This document shows positions 32,546 through 41,399 of a stretch of DNA of 64,000 nt, in pieces. Below the pieces are notes generated by a model, which saw only the letters and a list, made by a program, of their open reading frames with translations, was not told the DNA's origin and ran no database searches. A program made the position numbers and the translations under genes. Position 1 is the stretch's first letter; each line of letters begins with the position of its first letter. Source of the DNA: SIG622 sp045600125 (lineage in GTDB: Bacteria > Bacillota > Clostridia > Oscillospirales > CAG-382); NCBI GenBank assembly GCA_045600125.1, contig JAZRXH010000091.1, positions 62,001-126,000 of the forward strand, given 5' to 3'.

Positions 32546-33466
32546 ATGAACCGTAAAAGCAACGAATGCATAAAGAAGGTCACCGACCAGCTTCTCGAAA
32601 ACTACCGTGCCTATCCCCTCATTCGCCCCTTTGACGAAAAACGGCTGCCGGACAGCGATACCATCATCAAGGTCTTAAAAGAGCTTCGCAAGGTCATTTT
32701 CCCCGGCTATTTTGACAACGAATACATCAACGAAGAGCTTTCGGAATACTACATCGGGCGCAAGCTCTCGGTGGTATTCGAGATGCTCTGCGGACAGATT
32801 GAAATCGCCTTTCTCCACGACAGCTACGGAAAGGGAAAAGACGAATCCGACGTTGCCGAAAAGTCCGAGCGCATCTGCCTTGACCTTTTCGAGCGCCTTC
32901 CCTACATTCAGGATATGCTTCTGAAGGACGTGGAAGCGTTTTACGACGGCGACCCTGCCGCTCAGAGCAAGGCGGAGATCATCTTCTCCTACCCCGGACT
33001 TCTGGCGGTATTCGTATACCGGATCGCACACGAGCTTTACGTGGCGGGCGTTCCGCTCATCCCGAGGATCATGACCGAGTACGCCCATAGCAAGACCGGT
33101 ATCGACATCAACTCCGGTGCGGTCATCGGCGAATACTTCTTCATCGACCACGGCACCGGCATCGTTATCGGCGAGACCACCGTCATCGGCAACAACGTAA
33201 AGATGTATCAGGGCGTAACGCTGGGCGGTCTTTCCACCAGAGGCGGTCAGGCACTGTCCGGCAAGAAGCGTCACCCCACCATCGAGGACAACGTGACGAT
33301 CTACTCAGGCTCCTCCATTCTCGGCGGAAACACCGTCATCGGCGAGGGCTCGGTCATCGGCGGCAACTCCTTCATCACCGAATCCATCCCGCCCATGACC
33401 AAGGTCAGCATCAAGAACCCGGAGCTTATTTTCCGGGACAGCACCAAGAAAAACAGCGAGCAGTAA
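32546..33466 (+). CDS. cysE: Serine O-acetyltransferase (long, EpsC-like form)
   Basis: A 306-residue enzyme transferring acetyl from acetyl-CoA to serine, the first step of cysteine synthesis. The C-terminal left-handed parallel beta helix has hexapeptide repeats from about residue 185 (GIDINSGAVIGEYFFIDHGT, GIVIGETTVIGNNVKMYQGV), the catalytic His in IDHGTG, and TLGGLSTRGG. About 180 N-terminal residues form the helical region found in the longer SATase/EpsC class. AAAGGAC precedes the start. The leader is unusually structured. cysK is not adjacent. Confidence 0.93.
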   Translation: MNRKSNECIKKVTDQLLENYRAYPLIRPFDEKRLPDSDTIIKVLKELRKVIFPGYFDNEYINEELSEYYIGRKLSVVFEMLCGQIEIAFLHDSYGKGKDESDVAEKSERICLDLFERLPYIQDMLLKDVEAFYDGDPAAQSKAEIIFSYPGLLAVFVYRIAHELYVAGVPLIPRIMTEYAHSKTGIDINSGAVIGEYFFIDHGTGIVIGETTVIGNNVKMYQGVTLGGLSTRGGQALSGKKRHPTIEDNVTIYSGSSILGGNTVIGEGSVIGGNSFITESIPPMTKVSIKNPELIFRDSTKKNSEQ

Positions 33467-33546
33467 GGCTCGCAACGCTTTGATTTTGCTTTTTCGCCGT
33501 ACAAAATTCTTTGCCGAAAAAGCAGGAAGTCTGAAAGGCAAAAAAC

Positions 33547-35139
33547 ATGAACGAACAGAATAACAAAAGCAGTCAGAACCGTGCCGTTCCTCCCTCCCCC
33601 AACCGTCGGGGCGTGTATCTGCGCCAGCCGCAGGCGGACGTAAAGAAAAAGACAGACGCAAAGCAGACTGCAAGCACCGGAAACGCTCCGAAAGAAGCAG
33701 CGGGTAATTCGCAGGCACGTCCGTCCGCTCCCGTGCAGGAAGGAAATACGAGGATACCGCAGAGTCCTGCAAGGAATGTCGGCACCTCCGGTAATGCCGC
33801 ACAAAGGCGTCCTGCGTCCTCCGGCACAAACGGGCAGGCAAACGGCAGAACGCAGAGAAGCGTCACCCAAAGCACACGGAATCGCTCCTACGATCTTTCC
33901 TCCGCTCCCGAACGTGCGCCGGAGAACGTCAGCTTCAACGTGACCCTCAACAAAAAGAGCGTGGCGGTGATTGCTGCCGCCATCCTCGTCATCCTGAATA
34001 TCGTCCTTTTCTGCTCTCTTATCCAGCACAAGATCCCGGAGAAGCAGACCCCCGAAGAGGTCGCCGAGGAAAGCCGTCTGGAGCTTCATGAAAAGCTGGA
34101 AGAGGAAAGCGGCTTTACGAGCATCGACGTCCCCTCCTCCGACTGCACCAACGGCACGCTCGTCCTTGTGAACAGTGAGCATCCCTTCGTTTTCGACAAC
34201 GGCGGAAGCGTGGTTCGGGACGACGAGATCGTACGGGTGGGAGGTCTTGTGGAGAACCGTTCCTTCAAGGTTTCGGACAACACCATCTTCCTCTGCACCG
34301 AGACCATTTCGGCTCTGAACAAAATGATGAAGGCGTTCAACGCCTATTCCGGCAAAAACGACGTGATGATCCTCGAAGCCTTCCGCAGTCGGGAGGATCA
34401 GCAGAGCATCTACGATTCCAAGGTCGCCTCCCTCGGTGCGGATCAGAAGATTGCCGCTCTTCCCGGCGAAAGCGAGCACCACACCGGTTACGCCATGGAT
34501 ATTTCAATCTATCCGGACGGCGGCGTGGGGGCAAGATCCTTCACCGGTGACGGCGTTTACGGATGGATCTATGAGCACTGCGGCGACTACGGCTTCGTCC
34601 TCCGCTATCCCGAAGGAAAGACCGGCATCACCGGCATCGACCCGGAGTCATGGCATTTCCGCTACGTGGGCGTTCCCCATTCGGTCTACATGAACCGCTG
34701 CGGCATCACGCTGGAGGAATACGTTTCCGACCTTGGCGCCTACACCGAGAACGTGCCGCTGATTGTGGACGTGAGCGATACCGAATCCTACGCCGTATAC
34801 AGCGTGAAAAAGTCCGAATCCGGCACGACGAAGCTCCCCGTCCCGAAGGACAAGAGCTGCGGCGTATCGGGTAACAACGTCGACGGCTTCATCGTGTGGT
34901 ACAAGGTCACCGGGGACGCTGAAAACGAAGCGCCCGGCTCTTCGGAGAACAGTGCGGAATCCGGTACCCCGACAGAGGGAACAGCCGGAGCGGAAAGCGG
35001 CGCAGAACCTATTTCCGAAGCACCCGAAGCGCTCCCGTCAGCCGGTGGAGATGCACAAAGTACAGCCACAGAAGAGAATCCTTCGGATGATGCGGCGCTG
35101 CCCGAGATCACAAGCACCGCCTCTCCTTTCTCAAGATAA
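33547..35139 (+). CDS. VanY-type D-Ala-D-Ala/LD-carboxypeptidase, membrane anchored
   Basis: A 530-residue surface protein. Residues 1-135 are a basic, Ser/Pro/Gln-rich cytosolic tail; one membrane helix follows (SVAVIAAAILVILNIVLFCS, about 139-158), then an external M15B peptidase domain. Zinc motif SEHHTGYAMDI near residue 312 and the second motif PESWHFRYVG near 368 are intact, as is EAFRSREDQQ. The C-terminal 75 residues are low complexity (Ser/Glu/Ala/Pro). It trims peptidoglycan stem peptides; whether it is DD- or LD-specific cannot be told. The long disordered cytosolic tail is unusual for the family. It lies 80 bp after cysE. Confidence 0.9.
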   Translation: MNEQNNKSSQNRAVPPSPNRRGVYLRQPQADVKKKTDAKQTASTGNAPKEAAGNSQARPSAPVQEGNTRIPQSPARNVGTSGNAAQRRPASSGTNGQANGRTQRSVTQSTRNRSYDLSSAPERAPENVSFNVTLNKKSVAVIAAAILVILNIVLFCSLIQHKIPEKQTPEEVAEESRLELHEKLEEESGFTSIDVPSSDCTNGTLVLVNSEHPFVFDNGGSVVRDDEIVRVGGLVENRSFKVSDNTIFLCTETISALNKMMKAFNAYSGKNDVMILEAFRSREDQQSIYDSKVASLGADQKIAALPGESEHHTGYAMDISIYPDGGVGARSFTGDGVYGWIYEHCGDYGFVLRYPEGKTGITGIDPESWHFRYVGVPHSVYMNRCGITLEEYVSDLGAYTENVPLIVDVSDTESYAVYSVKKSESGTTKLPVPKDKSCGVSGNNVDGFIVWYKVTGDAENEAPGSSENSAESGTPTEGTAGAESGAEPISEAPEALPSAGGDAQSTATEENPSDDAALPEITSTASPFSR

Positions 35140-35153
35140 AAGCCAAAAGCCAA

Positions 35154-35190
35154 AAGAGCCGTACAGCGCCGTACAGCTCTTTCTTTTTTG
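35154..35190. terminator. Terminator between the carboxypeptidase and PL22 genes
   Basis: AAGAGC and GCTCTT enclose an inner GTAC/GTAC pairing, followed by TTCTTTTTT on the plus strand; the other strand also ends T-rich, so it may act in both directions. Confidence 0.75.
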
Positions 35191-35205
35191 CCCTTTCGGC
35201 AGATC

Positions 35206-36378
35206 TTATTCTGTCATTTCGAGCAGCTGACCGATGGGAGTCAGCGCCACGTCGATGTGACCGTCCACCGTGGTGGTATGACCGATATAACGGTCACCGG
35301 CGGTGAACTGCGGATGAGGATCCATGTGGTAGGGATTCTGATTATCCGGTGCGTTCCACCGGGGGTTCTCGGTGATGATGCGGACTTCCTTCTTCGTTTC
35401 GTAGTTATAGAAACGGACAGCGGACTCACAGCCGCGGAAGTTCTGCTCCACAAGGTCGATATCCGAAACATAGTAACGGTCGTCCCTTGAGGAATGGCCG
35501 TGCCAGGTCTTTCCGGGCACTCTCAGCTCCCACTTGCCGTCGTCAAGGGTGTAGCGGCAGATACCCATGGTCATATCCACGGAATAGAGGCTCTTGCCGT
35601 CGATCGCCCACCATTCGTGGGTGGCTCTTTCCTTGAACATGGGGGGAAGCACCTCGGCTCTTCCGTCCCGGTGAACGAGGATGATACGGCAGAGAGTGCC
35701 GTCCTCCAGACGGCGGATCAGATGATAGGTACCGTCGTGATCCGTGAAGAAGTCCTCGTTGACAAAGGCGAGATCGCTGTCGGCAGGGTTCATCTGCGCA
35801 TGATTGTACATTCTTCCCTCTACCTTGGTCCACTCGGTATAGTCGCCGGTCTTCATGTCGATGGTGCCGACCTTGGTGCCGATGCAACTCATCTGGGTGT
35901 CGATCATGGCTTCGCTCATGTCGCCCGTGAAGGAAAGATGGGTCGCCCTGACGCCGCCGCAGGTCTTTTCGCCCTTGAGGTTTTTCTGGAAGCGGTCGAT
36001 GACCCGACGGGAAACCTTATCAGCCGAAGAATACTGCTCGATTTTCTCGGGATCGGTGGGCGATACCCTATAAAGACCTCTACCGTTGCAGAAGTAGGCT
36101 TCGCCGGTCTTATGATCGATGTAAGGATTGTCGGCGCCGTCCATTTCGGGATGGAAGAAAATCTCATCGGTCTCAAAATCGAGGACTGCAAAAAGGGTGC
36201 AGGTCGACGGCGGATACTTACACATGAACCATAGGAAGCGGTCATCGTCGGACATGGCTGAGTTGATGTAGTAGAAGGACTGCTGAATGGGAGCGACACG
36301 TGTGTTCAGAATGTAGGACACAACGCCGCTCTTGTCGGTGTATTTCTTGAAATGTCTGGACGTTTCGGGCGTGAACAT
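35206..36378 (-). CDS. Oligogalacturonate lyase-like protein (PL22, beta-propeller)
   Basis: A 390-residue protein resembling oligogalacturonide lyases, which cleave short pectin oligomers inside the cell by metal-dependent beta-elimination. Seven-bladed propeller features and family motifs are visible: YINSAMSDDDRFLWFM, HAQMNPADSDLAFVNEDFFT, ATHEWWAIDGKSLYSVD and YHMDPHPQFTAGDRYI, the last holding the His pair expected to bind Mn. No signal peptide, fitting a cytosolic role. The start ATG 36378 has GAAAGGAAG upstream; the open frame before it runs through a 9-bp tandem repeat. Divergent from a sugar isomerase gene. Confidence 0.82.
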   Translation of the reverse strand: MFTPETSRHFKKYTDKSGVVSYILNTRVAPIQQSFYYINSAMSDDDRFLWFMCKYPPSTCTLFAVLDFETDEIFFHPEMDGADNPYIDHKTGEAYFCNGRGLYRVSPTDPEKIEQYSSADKVSRRVIDRFQKNLKGEKTCGGVRATHLSFTGDMSEAMIDTQMSCIGTKVGTIDMKTGDYTEWTKVEGRMYNHAQMNPADSDLAFVNEDFFTDHDGTYHLIRRLEDGTLCRIILVHRDGRAEVLPPMFKERATHEWWAIDGKSLYSVDMTMGICRYTLDDGKWELRVPGKTWHGHSSRDDRYYVSDIDLVEQNFRGCESAVRFYNYETKKEVRIITENPRWNAPDNQNPYHMDPHPQFTAGDRYIGHTTTVDGHIDVALTPIGQLLEMTE

Positions 36379-36391
36379 AGCGGTCTTCCTT

Positions 36392-36418
36392 TCTCGATAT
36401 TCTCGATATTCTCGATAT
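36392..36418. repeat. Three exact 9-bp tandem repeats in the PL22 gene leader
   Basis: TCTCGATAT occurs three times without interruption just upstream of the ribosome binding site, within the transcribed leader. It could affect expression through copy number or be a chance slippage product. Confidence 0.7.
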
Positions 36419-36481
36419 GATAGATAACAGCATCGTGATACTGTTTTCAAAAAGCACTCACCGTTCGTTATATCACAGGTG

Positions 36482-36510
36482 ATTATATATCGAAAATACG
36501 GGAAATGCAA
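36482..36510 (-). promoter_or_regulatory. Promoter of the PL22 gene
   Basis: On the minus strand TTGCAT (36505-36510) and TATAAT (36482-36487) are 17 bp apart. The 351-bp divergent spacer 36379-36729 otherwise holds the leader repeats and the opposite promoters; an extended -10 TGATATAAT at 36538-36546 on the plus strand is a further possible start. Confidence 0.75.
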
Positions 36511-36622
36511 GGCGTTTTTCCAAACTTCAAAAGAATGTGATATAATACAGTAAAAAAATGTTATAAAAAGTGCAGCAGCGGCAGAAGAATATCACGTTTT
36601 TCAACAAATGCGGCAGAACCCC

Positions 36623-36651
36623 TTGACTTTTTTGCCGTTTTGGATTACACT
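36623..36651 (+). promoter_or_regulatory. Promoter of the sugar isomerase gene
   Basis: TTGACT (36623-36628) and TACACT (36646-36651) are 17 bp apart, about 75 bp before the ATG. Confidence 0.7.
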
Positions 36652-36729
36652 ATATCCATTCGGTAAAGAAGAAACGCCGCAGAAGCAAAAAGGCAAACAG
36701 AAACGACAGAAGATAAGGAGAGACCGGCT

Positions 36730-37497
36730 ATGATCATAGGCGCTCAGCTCTACGGAGCAAGAGAATTTACAAAAACACTCGAGGATTTTTCCGAGACACT
36801 GAAAAAAGTAGCGGACATCGGCTACACGGCAGTACAGGTCTCCGGCACCTGTGCCTACGAGGGAGAATGGCTCGCCGAAGAATTGAAAAAGAACGGGCTC
36901 GTATGCCCCCTCACCCACTATAATCCCGAGGAGGTCAGAACGGCTCCCGAGGCTGTCCTCGAAAAGCACAGGAAGTTCGGCTGTAAGTACATCGGTCTCG
37001 GCTCGATGCCCGACATGTTCAAAGAGAACACGAGGGAAACATGGGAAAAGTTCAAGAAGAACTTTATGGGAAGCGCCGAGTATTTTGCCGCAAACGGTGC
37101 TTATCTTATGTATCATAACCACGCAAGAGAATTTGTCGACATCGACGGCGAGTGCGCTTGGGACTATCTGAAAAGGGAATTCCCCGCCTCGGTGATGGGC
37201 TTCACGGTCGATACCCACTGGGTAGACGCCGGCGGCAGAGACATTCTCGAAACGCTGGAGGGCGTGAAGGGTCGTATCCCCTGCGTACACTTCAAGGACA
37301 CGGTGTATACCGAGGAAAAGGAAAGACGCTTCGCTCCGGTAGGGCACGGCGTTCTTGACTTCGGCAAGATCATTCCCAAATGCATTGACCTCGGCGTGGA
37401 ATACGCCTTTGTGGAGCAGGACAACTGCTACGGCGAGAGCCCCTTCGACTGCTTCAGGAAGTCCTACGACTATCTGAAATCCATGGGTCTCAACTAA
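36730..37497 (+). CDS. Sugar phosphate isomerase/epimerase (xylose isomerase-like TIM barrel)
   Basis: A 255-residue AP endonuclease 2/xylose isomerase-like TIM barrel. YMYHNHAREF supplies a metal-binding His region and FTVDTHWVDAGG the Asp/His pair; CVHFKDTV and EYAFVEQDN provide the last ligands. Such enzymes isomerise or epimerise sugars or inositol derivatives; the substrate cannot be read from sequence. It is divergent from the PL22 gene and ends before the GH78 gene, which suggests a role in pectin-sugar use. It resembles the second isomerase at 61119 in size and motifs. Confidence 0.85.
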   Translation: MIIGAQLYGAREFTKTLEDFSETLKKVADIGYTAVQVSGTCAYEGEWLAEELKKNGLVCPLTHYNPEEVRTAPEAVLEKHRKFGCKYIGLGSMPDMFKENTRETWEKFKKNFMGSAEYFAANGAYLMYHNHAREFVDIDGECAWDYLKREFPASVMGFTVDTHWVDAGGRDILETLEGVKGRIPCVHFKDTVYTEEKERRFAPVGHGVLDFGKIIPKCIDLGVEYAFVEQDNCYGESPFDCFRKSYDYLKSMGLN

Positions 37498-37516
37498 AAA
37501 CAAGCCAAAAATCGAA

Positions 37517-37550
37517 CACCGTCTGCAAAAACAGCAGACGGTGCTTTTTT
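37517..37550 (+). terminator. Terminator of the sugar isomerase gene
   Basis: A perfect CACCGTCTGC/GCAGACGGTG stem with a 7-nt loop is followed by CTTTTTT. Confidence 0.9.
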
Positions 37551-37581
37551 ATGTATGCTGAATCAAAAGCCCAAAGAAACG

Positions 37582-39951
37582 TCAAACGGTCTTCCTGATG
37601 CAAACGGCGTCCATAAGGTGAGCGGCGTCATTGGGATAGGTGCGGTACTCACGGGCGAAGACGTAGCCGTCGCAGAGCTCGGCTCTGACGTGGAGGTCTC
37701 CTTCGGTATGAACGGAAAGAAGGACCTTATCGCCGTCCCGCTTCCACTCGACGCTGATTTTTCCGCTTCTTGCCTCATAGCTTCCCTTGGCATAGGACAG
37801 TGCCGCAAGGAAGTGAGGCTTTATGACGATCTCGTCCGGGTCGTCGCCGAAGGGATTGACCTTGATACCGCAGACCTCCCGCAGATACCAGAGCTTCACG
37901 TCGCCGAAGAAGTGGTGGTTGAGAGAGCCGTGGTATTCCTCGGGCGGGCAGGTAATGATCTCCTCGGGAAGCGAGGTCATGCCGGAGTTTACGATATAGC
38001 CGTAGGAGGGAGCCTCGGGACGGGTGATGAGCTTATAGGCAAGCTCCGCCTCGCCGCTCTCGGAAAGCACGTAGAAGAGCGCCCGGATGCCGAGATAGCC
38101 CACGCTCATGAAGTCGCCTTTTTCGCTTATGAGGTCGAGGAGCACCCGGAGTGCCTGCGCCTTTTCGCCTTCCTCGAGAAGATCGTAGTAGATTGCCATA
38201 GCCTGCCCCGACTGGCTTCTGCCCTCGATGGTCATGGTAGCCGTGTCAAGGTATCTTGCTCTGACGGCTTCCTTCATCTCCTGCCCCAGCTTCTTGGCAA
38301 AGGCGGAATGAAGCGTCAGTCCCACCGCATCGAACATGGTGACCGCCATGCGGCACATATCCATGATCATGACGCCGTTGGTAAAGCCGGTCGGTACGGC
38401 ATAGCCGCCCGCACCCTGCCGTCCGCAGGGACACCAGTCGCCGAGACCCCAGTTCACGATGCCTCTCTTGTCACGGACTCTCGTGATCAGTTCGAGGTAG
38501 GAGAGCATCATGTGGGCGTTCTCGGTGATCATCTCGGTCCTTCCTCTGTATATGTACGTGTAATAAGGCAGATAGAATATCACTCTGTCCCATGCGGGAC
38601 CGTTGCCCCAGGCAAAGCCCCATCCGTTGGTGGGAACGATGCCGGGGATATGTCCGTCCTCGCTCTGTGCGGCACGGATGTTGTTCATCCATTCCCGGTA
38701 ACTTCTCTCCACGCTGAGCGTCATGACCATGTGCTCGCAGGAAGCGGCGGCGTCACCCGTCCAGCCGTTCTTTTCGCGGTGCGGGCAGTCGGTGGGGAAA
38801 TAATGGAAGTTGGACTTATCCGAGTTGTCGCAGACGGCGTAGATCTTATTGGAAACCTCGTCCGAGCATTCAAAGGAAGCAAGGTCACGAAGCTCTGTAT
38901 TCATTTCAAGGTAAGTGATAAGCTCCGGCTTTGCCTGCTCCTCGGTGATGCCGTGGACGTAGAGGTAACGGCAGCCGTGGTATACGAAGGGAGGCTCGAA
39001 TACCTCTTCCTCCTTATCGCCCCGGCAGATATAGATATCTCTCTGCGAATAGCCGTCGGGATAGAAGTCAATGTTCGAGTAGTCTACTCTGCCCTGCTTG
39101 TCAAGGCGCTCGGCGCACTGGATCGAGATCACCTGACCGGGCTTTGCGTTCTTGATGACAAGGCGGTAAATACCGGACGTATTCTTGCCGAAGTCGTAAA
39201 TATAGCCGCCGCTCTTCGGAGGCTCGCCGTAGGGAGGAAGAGGACCTTCTCCCACATCGCCCTTATAAATATCCGGGCGTTCCTTGTAGTCTCCCGCCTC
39301 GCCCTTCCACACCTTAACGGGGGCGATCTCGCTTCGGAGAGCGATGGGATCGGCGTCGCAGAGTCTTGCCGCACCCCGGGGCATATCGGATTTTATGGGA
39401 GTACGCCATACGGAAGCGTCGGAATCGTCGTAGCCTTGCCTGTCCCACCCGTCCTTTTCGAGTCTTGCGTCGTAGTGGACGCCGGCTCTGTGGTTATTGA
39501 AGGTCACGGCGCTCTCCGAGCATTTCATGCTGTCCGCTTCAAAGGAAACCGTTTCGCCGCCTGCCTTTGCTTCAAAGGTGAAAGCAAGCTTCGGAGCGGA
39601 AACGAACACCGAGGAATCGAAGTTCCATGTGTGGGTGATGGTGTTGAGCATTCCGTCGCCCAGCATGACGCCGATGACGTTCTCGCCCTTTACAAGAAAA
39701 GGCACAAGATCGTAGTTATCGTAGTACACAATGTCATCGGGGTTGGAGATATAGGGAGCGAGGATGCCCTTGGTGATCTCCTTGCCGTTTACGAAAAGGC
39801 GGTAGAATCCGAGACCGGTGATGAGGATCTCGGCATATTCGGGCTTTTCGGAAAGGACGAAGCTCTTTCGGAAAAGCGGAGCGTTCACGTGTTTCAGATA
39901 GCTTGAGTATTCACGTCCGAGGGATACGAACTTTTTTGAAAAATTCAGCAT
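37582..39951 (-). CDS. Alpha-L-rhamnosidase (GH78 family)
   Basis: A 789-residue enzyme removing terminal alpha-L-rhamnose from rhamnogalacturonan or glycosides. N-terminal beta-sandwich domains (RLFVNGKEI, LAPYISNPDDIVYYDNYDL, VIGVMLGDGM) lead to an (alpha/alpha)6 barrel with the GH78 signature TDCPHREKNGWTGDAAASCE at about residues 387-406, carrying the acidic catalytic residues, then WDRVIFYLPYYTY and the C-terminal sandwich. SLNHHFFGDVKLW holds the conserved His near the end. No signal peptide, so probably intracellular. The start ATG 39951 follows GAGGAAGGAAA; the ATG at 39969 would put that site in the coding region. Confidence 0.93.
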   Translation of the reverse strand: MLNFSKKFVSLGREYSSYLKHVNAPLFRKSFVLSEKPEYAEILITGLGFYRLFVNGKEITKGILAPYISNPDDIVYYDNYDLVPFLVKGENVIGVMLGDGMLNTITHTWNFDSSVFVSAPKLAFTFEAKAGGETVSFEADSMKCSESAVTFNNHRAGVHYDARLEKDGWDRQGYDDSDASVWRTPIKSDMPRGAARLCDADPIALRSEIAPVKVWKGEAGDYKERPDIYKGDVGEGPLPPYGEPPKSGGYIYDFGKNTSGIYRLVIKNAKPGQVISIQCAERLDKQGRVDYSNIDFYPDGYSQRDIYICRGDKEEEVFEPPFVYHGCRYLYVHGITEEQAKPELITYLEMNTELRDLASFECSDEVSNKIYAVCDNSDKSNFHYFPTDCPHREKNGWTGDAAASCEHMVMTLSVERSYREWMNNIRAAQSEDGHIPGIVPTNGWGFAWGNGPAWDRVIFYLPYYTYIYRGRTEMITENAHMMLSYLELITRVRDKRGIVNWGLGDWCPCGRQGAGGYAVPTGFTNGVMIMDMCRMAVTMFDAVGLTLHSAFAKKLGQEMKEAVRARYLDTATMTIEGRSQSGQAMAIYYDLLEEGEKAQALRVLLDLISEKGDFMSVGYLGIRALFYVLSESGEAELAYKLITRPEAPSYGYIVNSGMTSLPEEIITCPPEEYHGSLNHHFFGDVKLWYLREVCGIKVNPFGDDPDEIVIKPHFLAALSYAKGSYEARSGKISVEWKRDGDKVLLSVHTEGDLHVRAELCDGYVFAREYRTYPNDAAHLMDAVCIRKTV

Positions 39952-40279
39952 GACAGTTTCCTTCCTCAAATTGTTTTTTTCGTTATGGAGAGGCGGGGCG
40001 ATTTTCCGCTTACGTTTCTCCTTTTCCTATAATAAACCTTTTCGGCAAAAAATGCAAGAGAAAAAGAACGCTCCGCATAAAAAGTTTACGAAAGTTTTTC
40101 CCACAGTACCTCCCGCCGGAAGGCACCCGAAAAAGGAGCCGGGCATATCCTAATGCCGGAGGAAAAGCGGCACGGAAGCCCGGTGTGCCATGCTAACCGA
40201 AAAAGCAGTGCCGTCTTTCTTCCCGAGGAAAAGAAAAGAGAAGTCAAGAACCACAAGCAGAAAGGAAGGACAAAAAACA
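39952..40279. other. Divergent spacer between the GH78 and DUF11 genes
   Basis: A 328-bp spacer. The minus-strand GH78 promoter is at 40029-40057 (TTGCAT, 17 bp, TATTAT). An imperfect CCGGGCAT/ATGCCGG hairpin lies at 40138-40158. No clear plus-strand promoter was found for the DUF11 gene and no further gene is seen. Confidence 0.6.
40029..40057 (-). promoter_or_regulatory. Promoter of the GH78 gene
   Basis: On the minus strand TTGCAT (40052-40057) and TATTAT (40029-40034) are 17 bp apart, about 75 bp before the ATG. Confidence 0.7.
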
Positions 40280-41134
40280 ATGGCAACCTTTACGAATCAG
40301 GCGACGCTGACCTACCGTAACCTTTCCACGAATTCCAATATCGTGACCGGCGAGCTGGCAGACGACCTCACCATCACCAAGACCGCCGTGGGCGGCAGCT
40401 ACACCACCGGCGACAGCGTGACCTTTGCGGTGAACCTCCGCAATGCGGGAACTGCCGATATCACCGGTCTTACCCTCACCGATGACCTCGGCGCTTATCC
40501 CTTCGGCACCGGCAGCGTCGTACCTCTCGAATACGAGGACGGCTCGGTGCGCTACTTTGCAAACGGTGTACCCGGAGCCGCTCCCACCGCCGCAGCGGAC
40601 GAGAACGGGCTTGTTATCTCCGGAGTCAACGTGCCCGCCGGAGGCAACGCCCTCGTGCTCTACTCGACCCTTGTCAATGAATATGCGCCTCTCGCTCCCG
40701 GCTCCTCGGTGGTGAACAGCGTGACGGCGACCGGGGCGGGACGTGCCGCTCCCATTTCCGACGAGGAAAGCATCGTACCCTATGCCGAATCGAGGCTCGC
40801 CGTGAACAAGGCGATCGATCCCGTGACGGTGACCGAAAACGGCACACTGACCTACACCTTCACCGTGCAGAACTTCGGCGGTGAAGCCGCTGATGCCGCC
40901 GACAACGTGACCCTCACCGACACCTTTGAGCCGATCCTTTCGGACATCACCGTGACCCTGAACGGAACGCCTCTCACCGCCGGCACCGACTACACCTATG
41001 ACGAGACAACGGGCGAATTCTCCACCGCCGCCATCACCGACGTTCCCGCAGCCGCCTTTACCCAGAACAACGACACCGGCGCATGGAACACCGAGCCCGG
41101 CACCGCCGTTCTGACGGTCAGCGGCAGAGTCTGA
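40280..41134 (+). CDS. DUF11-repeat protein without signal peptide
   Basis: A 284-residue protein starting MATFTNQATLTYRNLSTNSN, the hallmark N-terminus of a Firmicute DUF11 family. Two DUF11-type Ig-like repeats follow: one near residues 30-155 (DLTITKTAVGGSYTTGDSVT then TLTDDLGAYPFGTG) and one from about 175 (LAVNKAIDPVTVTENGTLTY then VTLTDTFEPILSDITV). Such repeats usually occur in surface proteins and may form isopeptide bonds, yet this protein has no signal peptide, anchor or sorting motif, as is common for this group. AAAGGAAGGAC precedes the ATG. Function unknown. Confidence 0.75.
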   Translation: MATFTNQATLTYRNLSTNSNIVTGELADDLTITKTAVGGSYTTGDSVTFAVNLRNAGTADITGLTLTDDLGAYPFGTGSVVPLEYEDGSVRYFANGVPGAAPTAAADENGLVISGVNVPAGGNALVLYSTLVNEYAPLAPGSSVVNSVTATGAGRAAPISDEESIVPYAESRLAVNKAIDPVTVTENGTLTYTFTVQNFGGEAADAADNVTLTDTFEPILSDITVTLNGTPLTAGTDYTYDETTGEFSTAAITDVPAAAFTQNNDTGAWNTEPGTAVLTVSGRV

Positions 41135-41155
41135 CTTTTCGAGTCTTCGGGCTTT

Positions 41156-41198
41156 GGAGGATGAAGCCGTCCTGTTGCTTCGGAGGATGAAGCCGTCC
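41156..41198 (+). repeat. Pair of 17-bp direct repeats
   Basis: GGAGGATGAAGCCGTCC occurs exactly at 41156-41172 and 41182-41198. Each copy looks like a ribosome binding site plus ATG, but the frames stop after 9 and 12 codons. Confidence 0.6.
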
Positions 41199-41240
41199 GC
41201 AGGGCTGAATACGGGAAAAAGGTAAAAGGCAGGATAACGC

Positions 41241-41275
41241 AAAAAGCCTTGTACCTCCGCGTGGGAGGTACAAGG
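41241..41275 (-). terminator. Terminator of the small exported-protein gene
   Basis: CCTTGTACCTCC and GGAGGTACAAGG form a perfect 12-bp stem with a 5-nt loop; on the minus strand it is followed by CTTTTTG. Confidence 0.85.
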
Positions 41276-41399
41276 TGATTTGCCATCATGGAAACCCGGT
41301 ACCGCAGATATTCCGAGTCCTGACATAAAACGCACTTGGAAGACGAAAGCGTCAAACGATTTCGTAAATAAGAGGTTTTAGAAAAACCTTTTGCAAACG

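Noticed and set aside
37555..39906. A 783-codon plus-strand frame opposite the GH78 gene
   Set aside because: The minus-strand gene has clear GH78 motifs and start signals; the opposite frame has none.
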